A stretch of DNA of 64,000 nt from Saposhnikovia divaricata (GCA_036435485.1 CM071600.1:51395546-51459545); one strand, 5' to 3'; shown: positions 49,180 to 61,295, numbered from the stretch's first letter. Translations and numbers: made by a program. Notes: a model not told the origin generated them from the sequence alone.

Positions 49180-52142
49180 CTAGTAATCGACTTCAATGAT
49201 CTCGTCAATCGCTCCATAGTAACTGGCTTCACTCACTATTGAGTTTCGATCTTTAGAACTGGCAAAGCTAGTGGTCAGGGCTGTCAAAAAGACACCACTA
49301 TTTTGTGTCGTACACCTTGCATCTCTTCTCCTTGTACGAAATCGAAACCCATTTATCACATAACCAGTGTACTTTTTCGCTGCTCGTTGAGGCCGTTTCG
49401 CCAGATACAACAATTCCAATGAACGACATTCCTTTTTTTTTCAACCTCCTCCTTCAACCAATTATGGAATTCTTGTGTGTGTTTTCTTTCTCTATTGTAC
49501 CTCTTTGACTTTCCATTAGCATACAAGGTACGATGTTCTCTACAATTTAATAAACAAAAATATACATCATTCACCGCATAATACTATTATAGGCTATTTA
49601 TAATTGTAGAAGAAGTAGATAAAGAGGACTTACTCAATTAGCTTCTCGACTTCCACGTTACCACGGTTAAAGAGAATGTACTAATGAGCATCAGTCCATA
49701 CTTTATCTACCAAATCTACCGGTCTTCCATCCTTGTTTCTTCTTGAACCAATGGGATACGAAACATTTGATTTCTGATCCCCTATTTTTTTCTCGACATT
49801 ATCACTTAAATATCTTGAACAAAAAGGTTAGCACTCTTCAACCAAGTACCCTTCAGCCATGCTTCCTTCTGGTTTGCTCCTGTTACGAAAATAGGATTTT
49901 AATCTACATAAATATCGTTCAATTCCGAACATCCATCTAATGTGTACCGGTCCTCCAAATTCCAGTTCTTTACACAATTGTAGTGGCAGATGAACCATAA
50001 TATCGAAAAATGATGGTGGAAAGATCATTTCAAGGTCGCATAGTATTTCAATGATTTCTTCTTGTAGTTTATGCACATTCTCCAAATTAATCACTTTGCC
50101 ACATATGCCTCTGAAGAATGCACCCATCCTTATCAAAGGTATTGTAACCTCTGGTTTTAAGGTCTTTATCACAACAAATCGAAGCAAATATTGAAAAATA
50201 AAATGTGCATCATGGCTTTTATACCCAAACACTTTTCTTTCATCCATGTGCACACACCGACTGATATTAGAAGCACATCCATATGGAAGCCTAGATTTTT
50301 CAACACTGAACAGAAGTTTTCCTTTTCTTTTTTTTTCATGTCAAAATTAGCGGCATTGTATTCATAATGATTCTTATCAGCAGATTTTATAGGATGAAGA
50401 ACCTTACGAATTCCAATTTCTTGTAAATCTAGACGAGCATTCAGATTATATTTCGTCTTCCCCCCAATATTTAATAAAGTCCCTAATATTTTGTCATAAA
50501 CATTTTTCTCAATGTGCATGACATCGAGATTATGTCTAAGCAAATTACCACTCCAATATGGTAATTAAAAAAATATGGACTTCTTTTTCCAGGGACAGTC
50601 TACAGCTTTTTTCTTTTTCTTTCCCTTACTAAAATCATTTTCATATCCACATAACAGCTCTTCAATGTCCATTCCAGATAATGGTGGTAGACAGAGATCT
50701 TTTTCTATTTCACCATTGAATCTCCTCTTATGAGACCTAAGCTTGTGGTCAGGAGGAAGGAATTTCCTATGGTTCATATAAACAACTTTCTTATTATGCT
50801 TCAAATAGGTTGAGGAGGTGCAGTAGTGGCATCCAGGACAAGCTAGCTTACCCTTAGTGCTCCAACCTGATAACAATCCATACCCAGGAAAATCACTTAT
50901 GGTCCATAGAAGACTCGCACGTAAAGTAAATGTGTTACCATATAAGACATCATAGGTTTTTACACCTACATCCCACAATTCATTCAACTCAGCAATTAGG
51001 GGCTGCATATACACATCTATCTCGTTACCGGGGTATACAGGTCCGGGGATTATTGTTGATAAAATCAAATTTTCTGGTTTCATAATCAAAGAAGGAGGTA
51101 GATTATAATTAACCAGAACAATTGGCCAAGTGTTATGAGATGTGCTCATTGATCGATATGGATTAAAGCCATCTGCTGCTATACCTAACCTAACATTTCT
51201 CGTTTCTTGCGCAAAATTAAGATATCTATCATCCATTGACTTCCAACCTTCGGCATCCGCTGGATGCCTTAACTTAACATCTCTCGTTCGTCCCATGGAA
51301 TGCCATGTCATATGTTTAGAATACTCTTTACTCATGAACAATCGTTGCAGCCTTGGTTTTAGCGGGAATTATCTCATTACTTTTACGGGGATCTTGTACT
51401 CTCTTTCTTGGTCATTATCAACTGAATTCTTAGAAACAATATCTGACTCTTTCCATCTTGAAACTCCAAAAACTTTGCAGTCATTTTCATTTTCAGCCCA
51501 ATATAACATGCAATCATTAGGACATGCATGTATCTTTTGGTAATCAAGTCCTAAGTCTCTAATCATTTTTTTTGCTACGTTAAAAGATGGAGCCAGATTC
51601 ATATCGGGGTTGGCCTCCTTTATCAACTCTAGAATACTACTAAAGGCAGATTCGGTGAATCCATGTTTGCACTTCAATTCATAAAGCCTGACTATAAAAC
51701 CTAAACGAGTAAAGTTTTTAGACCCCGGATATAAAGGTTGTTTCCCCTCCTCCACACGCTCATAAAATAATTTTGTTTCATTATTCATTCCATTATGATT
51801 ATAACCATTTTTGTACGTATTATTGATCATCTCATCAAAATCATTTCCTAAACCAAACCCCCTATCACAATCCACCTTATTAGATTTTTTTCGGTACTTG
51901 GGGATTGAAATTTCATATATCCAGTCAACAAGTGATGGATAAGGACCCTTCAATATGAGATGATCAAACACATCGTCTTTGGAATGCCAAAAACGATTAC
52001 CGTAGTCTTTGCAGGGGCATTTTAATTCATTTCTTAGGCCGAAATTAGCAAATCCATTAAAAACAAAATCTTTCGCCCCATTACTATATTCTTCAGTGAA
52101 TTTAGGAAGTAAAACCCAGTTCATCTTTGCAATCCAATTCAC
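49180..52142 (-). pseudogene. CACTA TNP2-type transposase, broken
   Basis: The frame begins at 52142 (MNWIAKMNWVLLPKFTEEY...) with a transposase-associated N-terminal domain carrying CPCKDYGNR...DHLILKGPY. After a stop at 51369-51371, the Transposase_21 core follows (51341-50565): MTWHSMGRTRDVKLRHPADA, then ADGFNPYRSMSTSHNTWPIV, then TWTI-equivalent LLWTISDFPGYGLLSGW and CPGCHY. A second stop at 50565-50567 precedes NLLRHNLDVMHIEKNVYD, and a frameshift near 50250 precedes the DUF4218 region (MVHLPLQL..ELEFGGPVHIRWMF). 49574-49180 matches the downstream DUF4216-like region. It would cut at CACTA ends; two nonsense codons and a frameshift make it inactive unless spliced around. Confidence 0.9.
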
Positions 52143-52429
52143 CTTATGTTCTACACAAAATCACAAATAGACACAAAAATTATAAACTCTGCATATATAT
52201 TGTTCCTAAATTGTAAACTCTGCACTTTAATTCCATAATAAACACAAACCCAAGCATATAAACTCAATAAATAAAACATCATAAACAAAACAATTCTAAT
52301 TACACTAATTAAAACATTATAAACATCAATAAAATTAAAAATCCCAAATCAGTATTCTTAACAAAATCCCAAATTAAAAACCCCAAATCAGTGTTCTTAA
52401 CAAAACAGAAAAAAATTGAAACTACACAA

Positions 52430-52650
52430 TACATACTCAATTAAACATATACATACTCGATTAAACATATACATACTTTATTAAACATATACATACTCGA
52501 TTTGGGAAGAAGATTTACATTGAAAAGCTCAAGTAAAAGCTCAATTAAACATACACATACTCGTTTAAACATATACATACTCGATTAAACATATACATAC
52601 TCGGATTAGCAAAAAAAACATATACATACTCAATTGAACATGCATACTTG
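52430..52650. repeat. 20-bp minisatellite inside CACTA
   Basis: About eight to nine imperfect units of ATTAAACATATACATACTCG lie between the transposase start and the right subterminal region. Part of the array is separated by a short GAAGAAGATTTACATTG spacer that recurs at 52663. It could be part of the transposase 5' regulatory region. Confidence 0.85.
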
Positions 52651-52919
52651 ATTTGGGAATAAGATTTACCTTCTCCAAGCTTCAGTGTTCAGTCGTTGAT
52701 TTACTGTTCTCCGAGCATCAGTGTTCTTCAAGCTTGATTTCCTTCAATGTTGTCTTCGATTTCCTTCAATGTTGTGTGTTTTGTGTTTTATTTGTTTTGT
52801 GTGTTGTGTTTTTGTATTTTTATTTTCTTTTGTTTTGTTACTTTTCAATTGCCCGACAAAATATATTTTGGAAGCCCGCCCAAAATTTCAGCAAATTTTG
52901 AGAGCCCACCAATTTTGAG

Positions 52920-53129
52920 GCCCACTACTCATGTCTAATGCAACGACTTATAGAAATTCCTTATAAACCATTGCAATAGACAACAAATTTTACGTCCCCC
53001 CATATTTTTTCACTTCAATTGTAACAGTTTTCAAAAGCATTACAATATATATAATTTTGTAAAAACTTGTCAAGAAATAACAACGCTTTTTAATAGGTCT
53101 GGTTGCCATAGCCAATCTATGGTGTAGTG
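52920..53129. repeat. Right subterminal repeats and TIR of CACTA
   Basis: GCAACGACTTATAG, CCATTGCAATAG, GTAACAGTTTTCAAAAGC and AACAACGCTTTTTAATAG words are followed by the inverted terminal repeat ending GGTGTAGTG. Confidence 0.85.
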
Positions 53130-53132
53130 AAA

Positions 53133-53532
53133 TAGGATACAATATGTGAGTTTCAATATTAAATAGACCAGAGTATATTAGTTTTTGTGCATGTAGTTAA
53201 TGCGCTCTAAAAATTCATCACAAATTTTTCTTGGATATAGTGGTTGGAGTTGAGAACATAATTTATTCAGAAGGGTGAAAGATATAAAAAATGCTAGAGA
53301 ACCTAAAACTTTTCCCAAAATTTGTCCCAAATACTTATGTGTCATTTCTTTCATTTGTAACTTACCTAATAAAAATATGAGACCTCGCATGCATACATAT
53401 GTGCACCAAATCAAAATGTGCCATGTGTCATGCCACATCATTTGAGATAATTTTTGGGTAAAAAATTTGGATCCTCTAACATTACTCGAAAGATATATGT
53501 TTATTTTTCATGACCAATATTTTTTAAATCAT
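53133..53532. other. Copy B non-coding segment
   Basis: Aligns with copy A about 9965-10136, with about 150 extra bases. No gene is seen. Confidence 0.55.
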
Positions 53533-53539
53533 CCTTATC

Positions 53540-55042
53540 ATCCCCCAAATCACTATCGGCAAAACAATGTAAAGTAGAAGCTGTCTCAGCAGAAAAGAAT
53601 AAACCAATGTGAGAGGTACCTTTGAGATAACGCAATAAGCATTTTATAGCTTTTCAATGAATGTCAGTTGGAGAATGCATTAACTGACAAAGCATATTAA
53701 CACTGAAAGAAATATCGGGTCGGGTAAGAGTCAAATATTGTAACGCACCGACTATCTTACCAAAATCTTCTGGAGTAGTAGTTAACGGGATACCATCAAA
53801 CGTTGAGAGTGTTTCAGTTGTCGCCATAGGTGTAAGACATGAATTGACATCTTGCATGCCGTATTTTGCCAAAATATCTAGAATATATTTCTGCTGAGTT
53901 ACCTTTGTACCAGCTGCACTGCCATCGACCTCCAAGCCAAGAAAATAATGCAGTGAACCAAGATCTTTCACAGGAAATTCACTTTGGAGCTTTCTTATTA
54001 TAGAATCAAGTAAATCTGAATTGGAACCCGTGATTATAATGTCGTCGACATATACCAAAACATAGACAGCTTGACAACCATGACGATAAATAAAAAGCGA
54101 TGAATCTTCTTGTGATGCATGAAAACAAATGGATAATAAAAAGGAGGCAAAACGAGAAGACCATTCACGGGGAGATTGCCGTAAACCATATATAGTTTTG
54201 TTTAATTTGCAGACAAAATCCGGCTTAGAAGGATCCACAAAACCCCTAGGTTGTGCCATATAAATTGTTTCTTGTAAATGCCCATGCAGGAAAGCATTAG
54301 ACACGTCAAGTTATTTCATAGACCAACCAGAAGCGGTAGCCAGGTTTAGTAAAACCATAATAGTAGTTGCCTTAATCATAAGACTGAATGTCTCGTGATA
54401 ATAAACACCATATTGCTAGGTAAAACCTTTTGTTATGAGACGTGCTTTGTAACGTTCGATGCTTCCATCTTTGCGTCGCTTAATCCTGTAAATCCACTTA
54501 TTTTCAATGACATTAGCATTAGGAGGTTTGGGAACCAAAGTCCAAGTAGAATTGCTTACCAGGGCTGCCATCTCATCAGACATTGCAGATTTCCACTCAT
54601 TAATTTTAATAGCCTGAGAAAATAATGATGGTTCATGTTTCTTAAAATTAGTAGAAGAGTTGGATCGAAGAGCAACTAATGGTTGAAGGTTTTTGGACTT
54701 TTGGGATGTTGATGAGCGAAGAGATATAGAGTGTGAGCGCTCCGGTTGTGTAGGTGGATTTTGGTCAGGTATGGTGATTTCATGTGGAAAATATTGAGTA
54801 AAATCAACAAGAAGGTTTAATCCTGGGGAAGTAGAATTATGTACATGTGATGGTATATGGGGTCTGGTCAGGACTGGGTTAGGAGATAAATGAGTAGCCA
54901 CGGTGTAAAGGAGAGGCGTCAGACAAACCTGTAGTAGAAGGCGTAGTAGGGCTGGATTGCATGTGTAGCCACGGTGTAGAAGGTGGCATCTCACTGGAAA
55001 TAGCAGATGAAGGAAGTAAAGCAAAAGGAAATAATTTTTCAT
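53540..55042 (-). pseudogene. Copia reverse transcriptase, broken, RNase H missing
   Basis: 55042-54416 ends with [20 protein letters not shown], then [15 protein letters not shown] and [11 protein letters not shown], the start of the copia RT. Stops near 54400-54310 interrupt it. 54304-53654 resumes with NAFLHGHLQETIYMAQPRGF and the catalytic YVDDIIITGS (about 54045), then LGSLHYFLGLEV. Sequence past 53654 encodes the first residues of RNase H before the abrupt end at 53533. The N-terminal SNAFLHG keeps the palm motif context, but the Asp-containing box just before it lies in the damaged stretch. Confidence 0.87.
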
Positions 55043-55048
55043 TAAACT

Positions 55049-56102
55049 TCACATGCTTGGATAGATAAACACGATCAATGGAGATGTCATAACAATTAAA
55101 TCCAGCATGGTTAGGTGCCAAACCAAGATAAACACATTGCTTAATTCTATATGAAAATTTATGAGTGTTGTATGGCCGTAAATAGGGAAAAACTGCACAC
55201 CCAAAAATCTTAGTTTCACTATATTTAGGGAAGTCCTTAAAAAGTTTTTCATATGGAGAAACATTAAGTAAAACTGGAGTTGATAATGAGCTGATAGAGT
55301 TAACAGCGGAACGAAAAGCATATGTCCAAAAATGAAGTAGTATTTGAGCATGTGCAAGTAAGGTTAGACCAGTGTCAACAATGTGTCTTATTTTTCTTTC
55401 AGAAAGACCATTTTATTCATGCGTATATGGACATGCAATTCTATGGATGATGCCGGTTTGATTAAAATACTTATGAAGTTTCTGAAATTCACCACCCCAA
55501 TCCGAATGAAATGCTTTAATGTAAACATTAAATTGACGATGCACTAAAGCCTCAAATTCTAAAAATATAGAGTAAACATCACTCTTATTTTTTATGCAAT
55601 AAATCCATGTATGTCTAGTAAAATCATCAACAAATAAAATGAAATACCGAAAACCAGAATTAGAAAGGATCGGAGCAGGACCCCAGACATCGGAATGAAT
55701 TATTTCAAACGGAACTTTGCTCAAATGTTCAGCAGAACTAGAAGGTAGTTTTGCCAATTTTCTTAAATGACAAGAAGAACAATCCGAAATGGACTTGAAA
55801 GATACACTAGATGTATCTAATTTGTTTTTCTTAATTATTGAAGAAACAGTGCGATGATGAGGATGTCCTAACCCAGCATGCCACTCTTCCGGGGAGCAAA
55901 TCTCAGTAACATGGGCTGATGCTGGCTGAATCGTGGGCAACACATACAATCTATCCTCACTCCGGCCTTGCAACAGAATTTCCTTGTTCACCTGATCCTT
56001 AACATAAAATTTAGTTGGCCAAAACTCAAAATAGCAATTATTGTCCTTGAAAATTTTTTGAACAGATAAAAGAGGGCTAGTAATTTTGGGAACATGAAGC
56101 AC
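55049..56102 (-). pseudogene. Copia pre-integrase and integrase core
   Basis: 56102-55413 encodes LHVPKITSPLLSVQKI, then WHAGLGHPHHRT, then CSSCHLRKLAKLPS (zinc motif), then FEIIHSDVWGPAP and FVDDFTRHTWIY with the first catalytic Asp, then HSDWGGEFQ, where the second catalytic Asp is kept but Asn is replaced. A stop falls right at the NG.(A/V)ERK region (near 55413), and 55357-55049 continues in another frame. Inactive. Confidence 0.83.
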
Positions 56103-56129
56103 ATTATTAAGTTCAAGCAGTTTATTAAA

Positions 56130-57128
56130 ATTTTGAGATGGCTAAAGTGCCTTGCCTGTGTGATGAATGAACGCCCCTTGGCCGTTGCCAACTTGAACAT
56201 GATCCTGACCTTGATATGGTACATAATGAGTTAGGTTAGATGGATCAGCGACAATGTGATGAGTAGCAGCAGAATCAGGATACAAATGTCCATAAGATGC
56301 AGGTGAGGAAGGCATGAGAGGTCGTGATTGAGGAGGGCCCTGAGCATGTTGGGTATAATACACCACGTTAGCAGAAGGAGAGAGCGGTTGGGGTTACTTA
56401 GATTGATAACGTCTCCTGCACTTGTCAGCCGTGTGATTCTTATAACCGCATATTTGAGATGGACCAACGTTACGTCGTCCTCCATTTTGACGAAAACCAC
56501 CGCGAGAATGCTGATTGTTAAACGTTCCATAAGATTTATTAGAGAAGTTTCCATGAGGCTGCATCGGATACGATGGAGTACGAGAATAGGTGGAAACTGT
56601 GTTGGCTAATGGTAGCTCCTGGACACTTTTAAGCAAAATTTCATGAGCCACTAATTGACCATGTAGTTCAGCAAAAGAAACTGGTTCAGTTCGCTGATTA
56701 AGGGCAGTGATAAGCCCATGATATTCAGCACCAATATTGCGGTAGATAATGGCATTAAATTCTGCATTACAAATCTCCCGACCAGCAGTGGATAATTCAT
56801 CTGCTAAGGCTTTAGCTCTTTGTAAGTATTGTGAGATATTTAGGTCATTACGACGGAGAGACTGGAGTTCAATGTGTAACTATAATTGACGATTCTGAGA
56901 TACAGAACCAAACGCACGTTCTAGTGCAAGCCACGCAGTACGGGCTGTATCTTTTCCAACAATGTAAGGAAAGGCTTTCTCAGAGAGAGAAGAAAGAATC
57001 CAAGCAAGAACGAGCTGATCCTTTTGGAACCACGTTGTGTATAACGGATTCGTGATAAATATAGTAGCATCCGCTGGAGAAGGAAGAGTTTGAGAGGGGG
57101 CAGCAGTAGTGCAATTAATGTGTCCCAT
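56130..57128 (-). pseudogene. Copia gag, frameshifted
   Basis: 57128-56880 encodes a typical copia gag N-terminal segment (NPLYTTWFQKDQLVLAWILS, then GKDTARTAWLALERAF). The next 230 bases are broken. 56651-56394 encodes a Gly/Arg/Asn-rich stretch with CGYKNHTADKC, a zinc knuckle whose first Cys pair is reduced, and 56366-56142 encodes YPDSAATHHIVADPSNL, the protease region (DSGA usual; here DSAA). Confidence 0.8.
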
Positions 57129-57130
57129 AA

Positions 57131-57777
57131 GGTTATTATAGTTTAGAAGAGGGCAAAATTGTGTTTTTCAGTGGACATAATTTTAGGAGAAGATAGCTAC
57201 AGTAGTTTAGAGTTATAGTTTAGAGTTTAGAGTTTGAGATTGCTACAGTAAGTCGTAGTTACTATTCATAGCATAAGAGTGCTACAGTAAGTCAGCTAAC
57301 TACAGTAGTTACTATTCACAGCATGAGGTCATGGATGATGTCATAGTAGGTGAAATATTTGACTAGTAAATAACTGACAAAATTTTAATTAATTTTACCT
57401 ACCATTCTCGTATATTTCACTTTGTTTTAAATTATACAGTTTAACATTTAATTTCTTCTTCCTCTAATAGACATTTTACTTTGTGATTGTTTCCAAAATT
57501 TCCCGGTCGCTTTTACTTGATAACATGGCACCTTATTTGATGTATATTGTAAGTCTTATCTCAAAGTTTCCAGGTTTCATTAAACAAATTATATAAAAAA
57601 CAATCAGTCACCAAAGATTTTTATTTAAGCTTGATACCAACATGCAAGCATATTGCGATACAATTAAAGAATAAAAGCAACAATGTCAAATTAGAGTAAT
57701 TAAACAATAATTGAACAATGGCCTAACAGCCATAACACATAAATTATTTCATGAATCCAAAACGTTCATCAGCTTAA
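57131..57777. other. Copia leader remnant and GLP-B downstream region
   Basis: 57131-57390 is the remnant described for the copia body. 57437-57777 aligns with copy A 10285-10585 and holds the GLP-B 3' flank, with a minus-strand AATAAA-type poly(A) signal near 57618-57626. Confidence 0.6.
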
Positions 57778-58548
57778 TTAATTATTAAATCGGGCCTGCA
57801 ACTGCTGGACCGTGTTTTTGTTTAGTTGGAAAGCCTTGGCAAGAATGTCCGCAGATATATCAGGATCGGCTCCAAATACAGCATTTGCAATGGTGATAAC
57901 TCCAGGGTTTTGGCTGTTGAGACCAGCAATTGCCACTGCATTACCATATCCAATATTTTGTTGATAGTGTATAAGTCCTTGCGGGAACACAAAAACATCA
58001 CCTTCATTAAGAACTTTGGTGATATGACGATTATCTGGGTTGGAAGTTACAAATCCAACCCTTAGTGTGCCTTTAATGACTGTCAAAATTTCAGTAGCAC
58101 GAGGATGGGTGTGTGGAGCATTGATTCCCCAGGGTGCAAAGTCGATACGAACAAGAGAAATGCCAAGAGTGTTGAGTCCAGGAATCCTAGCAACATTAAC
58201 TGTGGTTACATTTGATCCAACTTTATTGGATGATGTGTCACCTGCTACGTTCAATCCATTTGTGAAGAAGTCGTATTCAGTTACGACCTTTGGGTCCTTG
58301 CAAACTAGTCCATTAACCAATACTGAAAGACGAAGAAGCAAATTTGTAAGTAGCTAGTTCTTATATATATAGTATAGACGAGAAAAGACTAAAGCGAAGG
58401 ACCAAATGAGTTAATTACCTGGGCTTTTTGCATCAGCAACACAAAAATCCTGAAGAGGATTATTGTCAGTAGCCAAAGCAACAAAGCAAGTCATAGTGCT
58501 TATTACGAAACATATAAAAAGAACTTTGGAGCCGCTTGAGGATACCAT
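57778..58548 (-). CDS. Germin-like protein, copy B (two exons)
   Basis: Exon 1 is 58548-58419 and exon 2 is 58322-57778, with a 96-bp GT-AG intron, 13 bp shorter than in copy A. The product has 224 residues with the same predicted signal peptide, Cys36/Cys51 pair, cupin motifs and ligands (His114, His116, Glu121, His162) as copy A. Exon 1 is identical in the two genes. Exon 2 differs at about 17 positions by hand count, of which four change residues: Asp88Ala, His169Tyr, Asp170Gly and Val174Ala (A to B). Residues 169, 170 and 174 lie just after cupin motif 2, outside the metal site. Function as for copy A: a secreted Mn-binding cupin, likely apoplastic, with enzymatic activity not assignable from sequence. 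The gene has not been hit by the transposons around it and both copies look usable. Confidence 0.95.
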
Positions 58549-58652
58549 ATCTTCGAACTTTGGTTTCAATTAAAATCTGTGAGTATAAATTAAAGAGAAG
58601 AAATGATGAGCTTGGAGAGTTGAGTTGTGAAGATATAGATCTTGTCTAGGGC

Positions 58653-58662
58653 TTATATATAG
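58653..58662 (-). promoter_or_regulatory. TATA box of GLP-B
   Basis: The minus strand reads CTATATATAAGCC about 105-115 bp upstream of the start codon, one TA pair longer than in GLP-A. Proximal promoter sequence is nearly the same in both copies out to about 58730. Beyond that, B has extra words (TATGGCAC, GAAGTCAAC) not present in A. Confidence 0.7.
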
Positions 58663-58730
58663 AAAAATTTTACGCGGGAAAATATGACAATAGAGGATAA
58701 AGAGAGACAAATATTGCTTACATATGGCAC

Positions 58731-59761
58731 TGACATAGTCCTTCATGTAATCAGAATGGGTCTTTATTTAATTACATACATGCGAAGTCAACATACGGAA
58801 GTTGTAAAAATGCCAATTCCATGTACACATTCGGCTCTACACGGTCGAGAATTGAAGTGGTAAAACTATATATACATGTTTTTAGTGACATATTATTGTT
58901 AAAAGTTTATCCGATGGATCATCTTTAATTAATTGTTTAATTGTATTAGGTGCACTGCTTCTAGTTTCCCCAAGAAACATACTATATTTATATACGATTA
59001 TCAATATATAACTCAAATCTGTTGATAAAATAGCGAAATGTGGTCAGCTTGCGAGAGAGATTCAAAATACAATGTATTCAGAGCGAACGATTTTAAGACA
59101 ATTCAACCCTCGTGTAATACAATTCTCCTGTAGTGGGTAAAAACGTTGTATGTATTTCAATCAATTTTACCTGCTAACACAGTAATACGTTGTATGTAGC
59201 CAAATGCTTACTTAGTTGCTGTCATACGGGCAAGGTGATTGTAAAATTATTTAGAATTTTAGTTCCCATGGCACGGAGGAATTAAAGAGCTAGAGTAACC
59301 TAGATTAAAGGTTGAGTAATTTCTAAAAATTATTTTAAAGATGTTTAAAAAAATTTGAAAAATATTAATTTTTCTGCAAAATACGGTTTTATTACTTATG
59401 TTTTTACAAAAATAAGATTTTCTGAATTTTGTTTTTACAAAACAACTTTGAAACCAAATGCAACTTGATCCAATCAAATGTAACTTCAATTTATTTACAA
59501 ACAAATGTAAAAATAAGTTGCAATCGATCATAATCGTAAGTTGCAAATATTTTCAAAAATAATAAAATTACAAAAAAGTTCAAAAAACAAACATTTTTGA
59601 TAGTTTAATTCATATGTGGAGTAAACTAGGAACAAAAAAGTTTATTATTAATAACAAATACTTATCCTAAAATTAATTAACATTAATTATCATAATCCTC
59701 ACTTCCTTAATATTCTAATTTCATTAAACATACATTACAATATGTAATAAACATGCATGTG
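58731..59761. other. Distal upstream region of GLP-B and end of copy B
   Basis: Contains the uninterrupted site of copy A's Helitron (about 58930-58945) and of the copy A insert around the 4-kb LTR (about 59190-59232). Match to copy A ends near 59750. No gene is seen. Confidence 0.55.
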
Positions 59762-59990
59762 TCAATTTTTTTTTTTTAATTTTTAAATGGAATTTTTTCT
59801 TTTTTTAACATGGGAACCCGCAGCCACTACCTTCGGGTGCGTTCTGGGTAAACCCATGGACTCACACAATAGCCTGCAAACCACGTGATCCAAGGTAAAC
59901 CGGGCATAATCACAAATCCGCCTCCAATGGGAATCGAACGTGTGACCAAGAGGTGAGATGGCTTTAACCAACTGAGACATTGCGGGAACT
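59762..59990 (-). mobile_element. tRNA-derived SINE
   Basis: Read on the minus strand from about 59990, it starts CCGCAATGTCTCAGTTGGTT, with box A-like CTCAGTTGGTTAAAG, then box B-like ACGTTCGATTCCC about 30 bases on, the internal RNA polymerase III promoter of tRNA-related SINEs. A tRNA-unrelated body follows and it ends in an A-rich tail (T-runs at 59767-59778 and nearby on the plus strand). Length is about 225 bp, usual for plant SINEs. It lies at or just past the end of copy B. I could not identify a confident target duplication. Confidence 0.8.
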
Positions 59991-61212
59991 TATGAACTTG
60001 GTATTAGGGTTATCAATGAATCAGAAGGATTAACTTTGATTCATAATTGGATTTATTTAATATTATCGATTTTTTTTTTTATTTTATCGAATTTACATTA
60101 AGATTTGCATCGAATCATAATCAAATTTATTATAATTCGATTTATATTTGAATTTGTTAGAATCATGATTAACGGATCAGAGTTCTGATTCGTTTATATT
60201 CTAAAAAAAAAACTGTATAGATATCCAAAATTCAACAATACACTAAACATTTTAAAAAATATTCAAAATATAAACAAAACACTAATATCAATTTAAAAAT
60301 TATATAATAAATTAACATCCAAATGGCAATAAAAAAATTCAAACACTTGATCTGAATGTAAAATAGCGAGCAGAAGTAAACTTCTGGAATGCAACACGAA
60401 ACAAATCCAAATTCCAAAAGCAAGTGCATTGACAAACAATTTTATGTACAATAAAATGATGCCTTATTTGACTTAATTGATTAAGTTTTTTTTTAATAAT
60501 ACAATATATGTATTATATATACAATATGTAATGTATATTAAATATATGTGATCGATAATGATTAATGGATTAAATTTTTTAATGAATCATATTTTTTTGA
60601 GAACCACCCATATCTACTTCATAAACCTTGAGATCGAATTTTCGCTCAATTAACAACTGTGCTCTATGGATATTCTGATAATACTTCATATCTACTGAAG
60701 ACTTGAATTGGCTTGAATTTGACCCTCACTGGAAATATTACATATTGAAATTGTACAATTGATTCCCCTTGCTCCAAAATATAACTATATAACATGTATA
60801 CTAATGTAAAAAAAAAAATTACACAAACGTAAATTATAATCAAGCACATTATGTAAATAACTTCAATAATCAAAATTAATCGGTGCATTACACATACAAT
60901 AAATTACTAAATATGTAATTTCATAAGCGAATTGGAAGAAAGAATTACAATTTAATTGCTTTTCATTTTATATATTAGTTATACTAAATTGTATTCCGTG
61001 TGCAAAATATAAGTTACTTTTAATATTTTTTTAAGTATAGTATTTGCAATATTATAAATATTACTTTTAATATGTTAGGAGAATTCGAACCTTGCACCTT
61101 TGTATGTAAATAATTTTTAGTATTTAAATATAAAATAATATGTTGTTGGCGAAAATCGAACCTTCAACTATTTTATATAACATAATCTAACGTTAATTTT
61201 ATATTAAAATGT

Positions 61213-61295
<83 letters not shown>

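Larger units (their letters stand above)
44666..53129 (-). mobile_element. CACTA (En/Spm) DNA transposon, 8.5 kb
   Basis: The ends are CACTACACCATATATTGCC... at 44666 and its inverted counterpart ...CTATGGTGTAGTG at 53129; the first 27 bases of the terminal inverted repeats match with about two differences. A 3-bp target duplication AAA (44663-44665 and 53130-53132) fits the superfamily, and copy A keeps the empty site near 9960. Subterminal 300-400 bp at each end are dense in GCAATG/TTGCTATA/TTGCCAT words, the expected transposase-binding repeats. Two minus-strand coding regions are present: a TNP2-type transposase near the right end and a second protein near the left. Both are degraded or intron-split, and the transposase has nonsense codons. 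Confidence 0.96.
53533..57130 (-). mobile_element. Truncated Ty1/copia retrotransposon body, no LTRs found
   Basis: A minus-strand copia internal region runs from the gag start near 57128 to the beginning of RNase H near 53540. No 3' LTR or polypurine tract is present: at 53533 sequence switches abruptly to host text shared with copy A (10130). The right side (57130-57390) holds two copies of a CTACAGTAAGTC...GTTACTATTCA block that may be leader or LTR remnant, but no clear LTR end. The insert replaces about 150 bp of copy A sequence (10137-10285). This looks like a fragment left after deletion or rearrangement. Confidence 0.8.
19670..59760. repeat. Copy B of direct tandem duplication
   Basis: The same ancestral unit of about 8 kb as copy A, expanded to about 40 kb by five copy-B-specific insertions: Tat-type gypsy (20129-26348), MULE-like element (26917-27512), Sirevirus-like copia (28353-42339), CACTA (44666-53129) and a copia fragment (about 53533-57130). 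Gene order and orientation match copy A. Confidence 0.9.

Noticed and set aside
59930..59990. Possible tRNA gene
   Set aside because: Box A- and box B-like motifs are present but there is no complete cloverleaf; the A-rich tail and unrelated body indicate a SINE.
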